Source: Ramlibacter algicola
GTDB taxonomy: Bacteria; Pseudomonadota; Gammaproteobacteria; Burkholderiales; Burkholderiaceae_C
Length of the DNA stretch: 64,000 bases
Direction: 5' to 3'
NCBI RefSeq assembly: GCF_016641735.1
Contig: NZ_JAEDAO010000001.1
Coordinates: forward strand, 3,658,001 to 3,722,000
Position 1 is the stretch's first letter. Each line of letters begins with the position of its first letter. The position numbers and the translations under genes were made by a program. Below the pieces are notes generated by a model, which was given only the letters and a program-made list of their open reading frames with translations, was not told the origin of the DNA and searched no databases. Shown here in pieces: positions 47,722-62,323 of the stretch.

Positions 47722-50121
47722 TTAATTCCTCACCGGCTTCCCGGTGGACAGCATCCCCAAAATCCGCTCCTGCGTCTTGGGGTGCTGCACGAGTTCGCAG
47801 AAGGCCTGGCGTTCCAGCGTCATGAGGTACTCCTCGCTCACCAGCGTGCCCGTGTCGACGTCGCCGCCGGTCACGACGTTCGCGATCAGCGATGCGATGC
47901 GGAAGTCGTGCTGGCTGATGAAGCCGCCGTCGCGCATGTTCACCAGCTGGCCCTGGATCGTCGCCTTGCCGCTGCGGCCGGCGACGGGGAACAGGCGCTT
48001 GAGCGGCGCGCGCCAGCCCGTGGTGGCCATCGCCCTTGTTTCCGCGATGGCGACATACAGCAGCTCGTCCTTGTTCGGCACGATGACGTCGCTGTCCAGC
48101 AGGTAGCCCAGCTTGCGCGACTCGAGCGCGCTGGTGCCCACCTTGGCCATCGCGGCGGCGGTGAAGCCTTCGGTCAGGAACGGCAGCAGGTCCTTGTGCG
48201 TGCTCTGCGCCTGCATCTCGGCGGCGCGGCGCGCGATGTACGTCAGGCCACCCGCGCCAGGCACCAGGCCGACGCCGACTTCCACCAGGCCGATGTAGCT
48301 TTCCATCGCCGCGACGCGCTTGTGCGAGTACACGGCCAGTTCGCAGCCGCCGCCCAGCGCCATGCCGCGGATCGCGGACACGACCGGCACGCCGGCGTAG
48401 CGCAGCTTCAGCATGGTCTGCTGCATGAAGCCTTCGGCGTCCTCGATGGCGCTGACGCCCACGGCCATGAACGCCGGCAGCATCACCTGCAGGTCCGCCC
48501 CGACCGAGAACATCTCGTCGCCCGACCAGATCACCAGGCCCGCGAAGTCCTTCTCCGCGGTGTCGACCGCCAGTTGCAGGCCTTCGCACAGCTCGGGGCT
48601 GATCGCGTGCATCTTGGTCTTGATGCTGGCGATGAGCACGTCGTGGTCCAGCGTCCACAGGCGCACCGTGTCGTCCTCGTGCACGGTGCGGCCGGCGGTT
48701 TGCCACTTCGGCGCATCGCTGCCGAGCACGGCTTCCGGGAACAGTTGGCGCGCATGCACGGTCAGCACGCGGCGCGGCTCGAACTGGCCGCTGGTGGGAT
48801 TGAACGAACCCTCGGGCGTGTGCACGCCACCGGCCTTCGCGACCGGGCCTTCGAACACCCACTTGGGCAGCGGCGCCTTCGACAGCGCCTTGCCGGCGTC
48901 GATGTCTTCCTGGATCCACTGTGCGACCTGCAACCAGCCCGCTTCCTGCCAGAGCTCGAACGGGCCCTGCTTCATGCCGAAGCCCCAGCGCATCGCGAAG
49001 TCGACGTCGCGCGCCGTCTCGGCGATCGTCGCCAGGTGCACCGCGGCGTAGTGGAAGCTGTTGCGCAGGATGGACCACAGGAACTGGCCCTGCGGGCCGG
49101 TGCTGTTGCGCAGGAGCTTGAGGCGCTCGGCGGCCGGCTTCTTCAGCATGCGGCCGTACACCTCGTCGGCCTTCTCGCCGGCGGGCACGTAGGTCTCGCT
49201 GTCCAGCTCGAAGCGCAGGATGTCGCGGCCGGCCTTCTTGTAGAAGCCGGCTTTCGTCTTCTGGCCGAGATTGCCGAGCTCGAGCAGCTTCTTCAGCACC
49301 TCGGGCGTGGCGAAGCTCCCGTAGAACGGGTCCGTCTCCGCGCTGAGCGTGTCCTGCAGTGTCTTGATGACGTGCGCCATCGTGTCCAGGCCGACCACGT
49401 CCGCGGTGCGGAACGTGCCGCTGGACGCGCGGCCCAGCTTCTTGCCGGTCAGGTCGTCGACCACGTCGTAGGTCAGGCCGAACTTCTCGACCTCGCGCAT
49501 CGTCGCCAGCATGCCGGCGATGCCGACGCGGTTGGCGATGAAGTTGGGCGTGTCCTTGGCGCGCACGACACCCTTGCCCAGCACGCTGGTGACGAAGGTC
49601 TCGAGGTCGTCGAGGATCTTCGGCTGCGTCGCCGGCGTGGCGATCAGCTCCACCAGGTACATGTACCGCGGCGGGTTGAAGAAGTGGATGCCGCAGAAGC
49701 GCGGCTTGATCGCTTCGGGCAGCGCGTCGGACAGCTTCGTGATCGACAGGCCCGAGGTGTTGGACGCGACGATCGCGTGCGGCGCGACGAAGGGAGCGAT
49801 CTTCTTGTAGAGATCCAGCTTCCAGTCCATGCGCTCGGCGATCGCCTCGATCACCAGGTCGCACTCGCGCAGGAGCTCCATGTGCTCCTCGTAGTTGGCC
49901 TGCTGGACCAGCGCAGCGTCGTCCGCCACGCCCAGCGGCGAGGGCTTGAGCTTCTTCAGCCCCTCGACGGCCTTGGTGACCACGCCGTTCTTCGGGCCTT
50001 CCTTCGCGGGAAGGTCGAACAGCACCACCGGCACCTTGACGTTCACGAGATGCGCGGCGATCTGCGCGCCCATCACGCCGGCGCCGAGCACGGCGACTTT
50101 CTTCACCTGGAAGCGGGACAT
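47722..50121 (-). CDS. 3-hydroxyacyl-CoA dehydrogenase/enoyl-CoA hydratase fusion (FadN/FadJ-like)
   Basis: 799 residues. The dehydrogenase is N-terminal (KKVAVLGAGVMGAQIAAHLV, SNTSGLSITKLSDAL, GIHFFNPPRYMYLVELIAT with catalytic His) and the hydratase C-terminal (DLQVMLPAF region, IRGMALGGGCELAVYSHKRV, LVEVGVGLVPGAGG). This order is that of Bacillus FadN rather than E. coli FadB. AAGGAGG 6 nt before ATG 50121 fixes the start; an upstream ATG at 50178 is in frame. Co-transcribed with the acyl-CoA dehydrogenase and thiolase. Confidence 0.93.
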   Translation of the reverse strand: MSRFQVKKVAVLGAGVMGAQIAAHLVNVKVPVVLFDLPAKEGPKNGVVTKAVEGLKKLKPSPLGVADDAALVQQANYEEHMELLRECDLVIEAIAERMDWKLDLYKKIAPFVAPHAIVASNTSGLSITKLSDALPEAIKPRFCGIHFFNPPRYMYLVELIATPATQPKILDDLETFVTSVLGKGVVRAKDTPNFIANRVGIAGMLATMREVEKFGLTYDVVDDLTGKKLGRASSGTFRTADVVGLDTMAHVIKTLQDTLSAETDPFYGSFATPEVLKKLLELGNLGQKTKAGFYKKAGRDILRFELDSETYVPAGEKADEVYGRMLKKPAAERLKLLRNSTGPQGQFLWSILRNSFHYAAVHLATIAETARDVDFAMRWGFGMKQGPFELWQEAGWLQVAQWIQEDIDAGKALSKAPLPKWVFEGPVAKAGGVHTPEGSFNPTSGQFEPRRVLTVHARQLFPEAVLGSDAPKWQTAGRTVHEDDTVRLWTLDHDVLIASIKTKMHAISPELCEGLQLAVDTAEKDFAGLVIWSGDEMFSVGADLQVMLPAFMAVGVSAIEDAEGFMQQTMLKLRYAGVPVVSAIRGMALGGGCELAVYSHKRVAAMESYIGLVEVGVGLVPGAGGLTYIARRAAEMQAQSTHKDLLPFLTEGFTAAAMAKVGTSALESRKLGYLLDSDVIVPNKDELLYVAIAETRAMATTGWRAPLKRLFPVAGRSGKATIQGQLVNMRDGGFISQHDFRIASLIANVVTGGDVDTGTLVSEEYLMTLERQAFCELVQHPKTQERILGMLSTGKPVRN

Positions 50122-50195
50122 GCGTCCTCCTTGCTGGCCCGCCGCGAGGGCGGCGCGTTCGTTCTGGTCGTTGTTCATGGCTTCCTGTCTTCCGC

Positions 50196-50627
50196 TCACT
50201 GCACCCGCACCCAGGTCTGGGTCCGCCCGAACGGGCCGAACGAGCCGCGCACGTCGAGCCGCTTGCCGCCGTCGACCGGCGTCAGGCGCAGCTTGTAGTC
50301 CCGTCCGTTCCCGGGATCGAGGATCCGGCCGCCCTCCCAGACGTTGCCGTCCGGCGACTTGCGCGCGCCGCGGATGATCTCCAGGCCCAGGATCGGCTTG
50401 TCCTTGCGGTCGTCGCTGCACTCGTCGCACTTGTCGTCGGGCTTGGCATCCTTGCCGAGACGCTTCTCGATCCGTCCGTTCAGCACGCCGCCGGTGTCGA
50501 CGATGCGGATCTCGGCCGTGGCCTCGCCGCTCTTGTCGTCGACGCTGCGCCACAGGCCCACGGGCGACACCTGCGCCAGCGCGCTGCCGGACAGCAGCAC
50601 GCCGGCGATGAAGGCGGCCGCCCTCAC
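50196..50627 (-). CDS. DUF2147 secreted protein
   Basis: 143 residues. Signal peptide AAAFIAGVLLSGSALAQ, then the DUF2147 fold (PVGLWRSVDDKSGEATAEIRI, LGLEIIRGARKSPDGNVWEG, ILDPGNGRDYKLRLTP, and the Trp near the end). The GTG start overlaps the stop of the acyl-CoA dehydrogenase gene (GTGA). DUF2147 proteins are often found in fatty-acid clusters of Comamonadaceae as I recall; function unknown, probably lipocalin-like lipid binding. Confidence 0.83.
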   Translation of the reverse strand: MRAAAFIAGVLLSGSALAQVSPVGLWRSVDDKSGEATAEIRIVDTGGVLNGRIEKRLGKDAKPDDKCDECSDDRKDKPILGLEIIRGARKSPDGNVWEGGRILDPGNGRDYKLRLTPVDGGKRLDVRGSFGPFGRTQTWVRVQ

Positions 50628-52420
50628 GCCAGCGCCTCGTTGGTGTCCAGCAGCACCTTGGCGCCGGCGCGCGCCGTGCGCATCAGCGTGAAGGTCTCGG
50701 GGAACAGCTTGGCGAAGTAGAAGCGCGCCGTCTGCAGCTTGGCCAGGTAGAACGGGTCCGTATTGCCGGCCTCGATCTCGCGCAGCGCGACCTGCGCCAT
50801 GCGCGCCCAGAGGTAGCCGAACACCAGGTGGCCCAGCACGCGCAGGTAATCCACCGCGGCGGCGCCGACTTCGTCCGGGTTCTGGAACGCCTTGAAGCCG
50901 AGCTCGGTCGTGAACTTCGTCATCTGGTCGCCCAGCATCGCCACCGGGTTGATGAACTCGGCCATCTTCTCGTTCACGCCCTCTTCTTCCACCAGCTGCG
51001 CGACCAGCTTGCCGAACTTCTTCAGCGTCGCGCCCTGGTTGCCCAGCACCTTGCGGCCCAGCAGGTCCAGCGACTGCACGGTGTTCGTGCCCTCGTAGAT
51101 CATGTTGATCCGGTTGTCGCGCGCGAACTGCTCCATCCCCCATTCCTTGATGTAGCCGTGGCCGCCGAACACCTGCAGGCAGGCGTTGGTGGCGATGTGG
51201 CCGTTGTCGGTGAGGAAGGCCTTGACGATCGGCGTCAGCAGGGCGACCAGTTCCTCGGCCTCCTTGCGCACCTTGGCATCGGGGTGGTGCAGCTCGCGGT
51301 CGATCAGCAGCGAGCAGTACATGGTCAGCGCGCGGCCGCCCTCGGCATAGGCCTTGGCGGTCAGCAGCATCTTGCGCACGTCGGGGTGCACGATGATCGG
51401 GTCGGCCGGCTTGTCCTTGGCCTTCACGCCGGACAGGCTGCGCATCTGCAGGCGGTCCTTCGCATAGGCCAGCGCGTTCTGGTACGCGACCTCGGTGAGG
51501 CCCAGCGACTGCATGCCGACGCCGATGCGGGCGGCGTTCATCATCACGAACATGGCCTGCAGGCCCTTGTTCGGCTCGCCCACCAGCGTGCCGACCGCGT
51601 TCTCCAGCACCAGCTGCGCGGTGGCGTTGCCGTGGATGCCCATCTTGTGCTCCAGGCCGCCGCAGTAGATGCCGTTGCGATCGCCCAGCGAGCCGTCGGC
51701 GTTCACGTTGTACTTGGGCACGACGAACAGGCTGATGCCCTTGCTGCCCCTGGGCGCGTCCGGCAGGCGCGCCAGCACCAGGTGGATGATGTTCGGCGCC
51801 ATGTCGTGCTCGCCGGCCGAGATGAAGATCTTGTTGCCGGTGATGCGATAGGTGCCGTCGGCTTGCGGTTCGGCCTTGGTGCGCAGCAGGCCCAGGTCGG
51901 TGCCGCAGTGCGGCTCGGTCAGGCACATGGTGCCGGTCCACTCGCCGGTCACCAGCTTGGGCAGGTAGGTCTTCTTCTGCTCGTCGGTGCCGTGCGCGTG
52001 CAGCGCTTCATAGGCGCCATGCGACAGGCCGGGATACATGGTCCACGCCTGGTTGGCCGAGTTCAGCATCTCGTAGAACGCCTGGTTCACCACGATCGGC
52101 AGGCCCTGGCCGCCGTACTCGGGGTCGCACGACAGCGCCGGCCAGCCGCCTTCGACGTACTTGGCGTACGCCTCCTTGAAGCCGGTGGGCGTCTTCACTT
52201 CGTGCGTCGCCTTGTCGAGCGTGCAGCCTTCGGTGTCGCCGACGATGTTCAGCGGGAAGGTCACCTCGCTCGCGAACTTGCCGCCCTCCTCCAGGACCGC
52301 GTTGATCGTGTCCAGGTCGGTCTCGGCGTGCCGCGGCATGGCCTTGTACTCGTCGGCGACCTTCAGCACTTCGTGCATGACGAACTGCATGTCGCGCAGG
52401 GGCGGGGTGTAGCTGGGCAT
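50624..52420 (-). CDS. Acyl-CoA dehydrogenase (long form with C-terminal domain)
   Basis: 598 residues. FAD enzyme for the first step of beta-oxidation. Motifs: LTEPHCGTDLGLLRTKA, RITGNKIFISAGEHDM, and the catalytic Glu in INMIYEGTNTVQSLDLLG. The extra C-terminal helical domain is typical of the AcdB/DMSP-lyase-like subgroup acting on medium to long chains. AAGGAA precedes the ATG. 14 nt after the TetR gene, so in one operon with its regulator. Confidence 0.94.
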   Translation of the reverse strand: MPSYTPPLRDMQFVMHEVLKVADEYKAMPRHAETDLDTINAVLEEGGKFASEVTFPLNIVGDTEGCTLDKATHEVKTPTGFKEAYAKYVEGGWPALSCDPEYGGQGLPIVVNQAFYEMLNSANQAWTMYPGLSHGAYEALHAHGTDEQKKTYLPKLVTGEWTGTMCLTEPHCGTDLGLLRTKAEPQADGTYRITGNKIFISAGEHDMAPNIIHLVLARLPDAPRGSKGISLFVVPKYNVNADGSLGDRNGIYCGGLEHKMGIHGNATAQLVLENAVGTLVGEPNKGLQAMFVMMNAARIGVGMQSLGLTEVAYQNALAYAKDRLQMRSLSGVKAKDKPADPIIVHPDVRKMLLTAKAYAEGGRALTMYCSLLIDRELHHPDAKVRKEAEELVALLTPIVKAFLTDNGHIATNACLQVFGGHGYIKEWGMEQFARDNRINMIYEGTNTVQSLDLLGRKVLGNQGATLKKFGKLVAQLVEEEGVNEKMAEFINPVAMLGDQMTKFTTELGFKAFQNPDEVGAAAVDYLRVLGHLVFGYLWARMAQVALREIEAGNTDPFYLAKLQTARFYFAKLFPETFTLMRTARAGAKVLLDTNEALA

Positions 52421-52433
52421 CGGTGGTTCCTTC

Positions 52434-53126
52434 TCAGGCTTTGCTCTTGGCCGGCCGCGCGGGTTTCGCGGCCGGGGACTCGTTGGCGCCGTAGCGGCGC
52501 AGGATGTTCTCGAAACCGGCGTTCGCGCGCGCGATCGCGCCGGGGCTCTTGAGGAAGCGGGCCTCGTAGTGCAGGGCCAGGATCAGGCCGTGCACCTCGA
52601 ACAGCATCTGCTCCTCGTCGGTGTTGGAGGCGAAGTGGCCTTCGTCGATCGAGGCGCGGATGGCGCGCTTCATCGCCGCGTGCCAGGTCTGCACCGAGCT
52701 GGCCAGCGCGTCGCGCACGGGGCCCGGGCGGTCGTCGAATTCCACGGCGCCGCTGATGTAGAGGCAGCCCGAGTCCAGTTCGACCGAGGTACGCTTCATC
52801 CAGTTGGCGAACAGCGCGCGCAGCCGCGGCAGGCCGCGGGCCTGCTTCATCGCGGGGTAGAACACCTCGTCCTCGAAGCGCGTGTGGTACTCGCGCACCA
52901 CGGAAATCTGCAGTTCCTCGCGCGAGCCGAAGTGCGCGAAGACGCCCGACTTGCTCATTTGCGTGACTTCGGCGAGCGCGCCGATCGACAGGCCCTCCAG
53001 GCCGATCTGCGTCGCGAGGCCGAGCGCCGCGTCGACGATCGCGGCCTTGGTCTGCTGGCCCTTCTGCATGGCGCGGCCCTCGCGCGCGGCGCGGGCGGTC
53101 TTCAGGGGGAAGTCGGTGACGGCCAT
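52434..53126 (-). CDS. TetR/AcrR-family regulator of the beta-oxidation operon
   Basis: 230 residues. HTH region AAIVDAALGLATQIGLEGLS and ALAEVTQMSKSGVFAHFGSR; C-terminal ligand domain helical. Head of the operon with acyl-CoA dehydrogenase, FadN-like and thiolase genes, so an acyl-CoA-responsive repressor is likely. A near-palindrome sits just ahead of its start. The chosen start ATG 53126 (MAVTDF) precedes the HTH by about 27 residues. Confidence 0.9.
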   Translation of the reverse strand: MAVTDFPLKTARAAREGRAMQKGQQTKAAIVDAALGLATQIGLEGLSIGALAEVTQMSKSGVFAHFGSREELQISVVREYHTRFEDEVFYPAMKQARGLPRLRALFANWMKRTSVELDSGCLYISGAVEFDDRPGPVRDALASSVQTWHAAMKRAIRASIDEGHFASNTDEEQMLFEVHGLILALHYEARFLKSPGAIARANAGFENILRRYGANESPAAKPARPAKSKA

Positions 53127-53141
53127 GGGCGTTCCCAGCAA

Positions 53142-53157
53142 AACGAACGGTCGTTCT
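53142..53157. promoter_or_regulatory. Candidate operator for the TetR regulator
   Basis: AACGAACGGTCGTTCT: arms AACGA and TCGTT around ACGG, also GAACG and CGTTC. It lies 16-31 nt upstream of the TetR ATG, where it would block transcription of the operon. The form resembles operators of fatty-acid TetR regulators. Confidence 0.55.
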
Positions 53158-53244
53158 ATTTTGCAGGAAGTCGGGCGGCCATTCGACGAGACCCCGCCGG
53201 ACGGCAAGGATTAGGCGGGCCGCCCTAATGCGGCCCGTCCACGG

Positions 53245-54978
53245 TCAGCCCTGCGATCTCGCGCCGTTCGCGGACGGCCCAGGCACGCGCTCGGCGCAAT
53301 CGGCCAGCAATTGCTCGAGCTGTTGTGCATCGACCGGCTTGACCAGGTGCCGGTCGAACCCGGCCTTTCCGGACCGCGCGATGTCCTGCGACTGGCCCCA
53401 GCCCGTCAGCGCGACCAGCATCGGGCGCGCCGCACCTGCGGCGGCCACGATCTGCTTGCACGCTTCCAGCCCGTCCATCTCGGGCATGCCGATGTCGAGG
53501 ATCGCCAATTGCGGCCGACGCTGCAGCACCAGCCGGACGGCGGCAGCACCGTCGGCCGCCGTGCGCACGCGATGCCCCATCGCTTCCAGCAGCTGCGCCA
53601 GCGTCTCGGCCGCATCGGCGTTGTCGTCGGCGACGACGATGTCGAGGCCCGGCTGCGGCCCGTCGGCGGCGGGAGCGGCAGCGTCCGCGGCCTGGGGCGC
53701 GTGATCGACCTGCTGCACCAGTGGCAGCGTCACAAGGAAGCGGCTGCCCCGGCCCAGGCCTTCGCTGTAGGCCTTGATGTGGCCGTCGTGCAGCGCGATC
53801 AGCCGTTGCGTGAGGGCGAGACCGATGCCGAGACCGCCGCGCGAGCGCGACTGCGCCTGTTCCACCTGCGTGAACATCTCGAACACCGCCTCCAGCTGGT
53901 CGGGCGGAATCCCGATGCCCGTGTCGCGGATGGTGATGGTCGCGGCCCCTTTCTCCACCACGACGCCCACCTCGATGCGGCCGCCGGGGTCCGTGTACTT
54001 GACCGCGTTGTGCAGCAGGTTCACGAAGGCCTGCACCAGCCGCGTCGGGTCGCCGTCCACCGCGAGCTTGACGTCGGGCAGCAGCACCGCCATGTCGTGC
54101 CCGGCCGCGTCGACGTGCGGACGCACGGTCTCGATCGCCTCGGCCAGCACGTCGCCCAGCGTCACGGTGGTGCGCTTGAGTTCGATGCGGCCCGTGTTGA
54201 TGCGGCTCAGGTCCATCAGGTCGTCGATCAGGTGCGACAGCGACCCCACCTGCCGGTCGATGATGCGCGTCGCCCACTCGAGCTTCTCCGGCTCGAGCGG
54301 CCCGCGCTTGAGCACCTCGACCGCGTTGCGCACCGGTGCCAGCGGGTTGCGCAGCTCGTGCGCCAGCGTCGCCATGAACTCGTCCTTGCGCCGCGCCGCC
54401 TCCATCAGCTGCTGCTCGCTGGCCTGCAGTTCCATCGTGCGGTCCCGCACGCGCCGATCGAGCGTCGCGTTCAGCTCGCTCAGCCGGGCCTCGGCGTTGC
54501 GGCGCTCGGCGACCTCGCCGAGCAGCAGCCGGTTGGCCTGCTCGAGGGCGCGGCCCTGCCTGTGCAGTTCCGCGAACATGGAGACCTTGGAGCGCAGCAC
54601 CGCGGGGTTGACCGGCTTGCGCAGGTAGTCGACCGCACCGCTGCCGTACCCCTCGAGGATGTGCTCATCCTCGTTGTAGTAGGCGGTCAGGAAGATGATC
54701 GGGACGCGCGCGGTCTTGCGGCGCTCCTTGACCAGCTGCGCCAGCTCGAAGCCGGACATGGTCGGCATCCGGACGTCGAAGATCAGCAGCGCGAACTCGT
54801 CGCCCATGAGCGCGAGCAGCGCGTCCTCGCCGGAGGTCGCCCGCACGAGGCGGTACCCCGGATCGTCGAGGATCGACTCGAGCACCATCAGGTTCTTCGG
54901 CTCGTCGTCGACGATCAGGATGTTGACCGGCACGTCGGTCGGGTCGACGCCGCGCAGTTCCCGGGATTTGTTCTCCAT
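53245..54978 (-). CDS. Hybrid histidine kinase, receiver-kinase-receiver
   Basis: 577 residues, no membrane segments. Receiver 1 (about 18-135) has Asp68 (LLIFDVRMP) and Lys121; a coiled coil (140-195) leads to HisKA with His207 (TLAHELRNPLAPVRN), then HATPase (LLHNAVKYTDPGG, DTGIGIPPD, GLGIGLALTQRL); receiver 2 has its Asp near 505 (LAILDIGMPEMDG). A receiver at the front suggests it is driven by phosphotransfer from another kinase. It follows the giant kinase gene by 10 nt. GAGGAA 6 nt before ATG 54978. Confidence 0.93.
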   Translation of the reverse strand: MENKSRELRGVDPTDVPVNILIVDDEPKNLMVLESILDDPGYRLVRATSGEDALLALMGDEFALLIFDVRMPTMSGFELAQLVKERRKTARVPIIFLTAYYNEDEHILEGYGSGAVDYLRKPVNPAVLRSKVSMFAELHRQGRALEQANRLLLGEVAERRNAEARLSELNATLDRRVRDRTMELQASEQQLMEAARRKDEFMATLAHELRNPLAPVRNAVEVLKRGPLEPEKLEWATRIIDRQVGSLSHLIDDLMDLSRINTGRIELKRTTVTLGDVLAEAIETVRPHVDAAGHDMAVLLPDVKLAVDGDPTRLVQAFVNLLHNAVKYTDPGGRIEVGVVVEKGAATITIRDTGIGIPPDQLEAVFEMFTQVEQAQSRSRGGLGIGLALTQRLIALHDGHIKAYSEGLGRGSRFLVTLPLVQQVDHAPQAADAAAPAADGPQPGLDIVVADDNADAAETLAQLLEAMGHRVRTAADGAAAVRLVLQRRPQLAILDIGMPEMDGLEACKQIVAAAGAARPMLVALTGWGQSQDIARSGKAGFDRHLVKPVDAQQLEQLLADCAERVPGPSANGARSQG

Positions 54979-54988
54979 CGCCAATTCC

Positions 54989-62140
<7,152 letters not shown>

Positions 62141-62323
62141 GGGCGTCCTGGCGTCGTTCTTGTGGGCCCGAGAACCAGCCGTTACGTTGGCTCAGCAGGC
62201 GCGCCAGTGTGTCGAGGCGCACCCATCTTGTGCGTAGGACGGCGCCGACACATGCGTTGCAGGCGGCACAGGGACGCGCAAACGGTGCTAATGGCCGCCC
62301 CGCCGCAGCATCCGCGCCACGGG

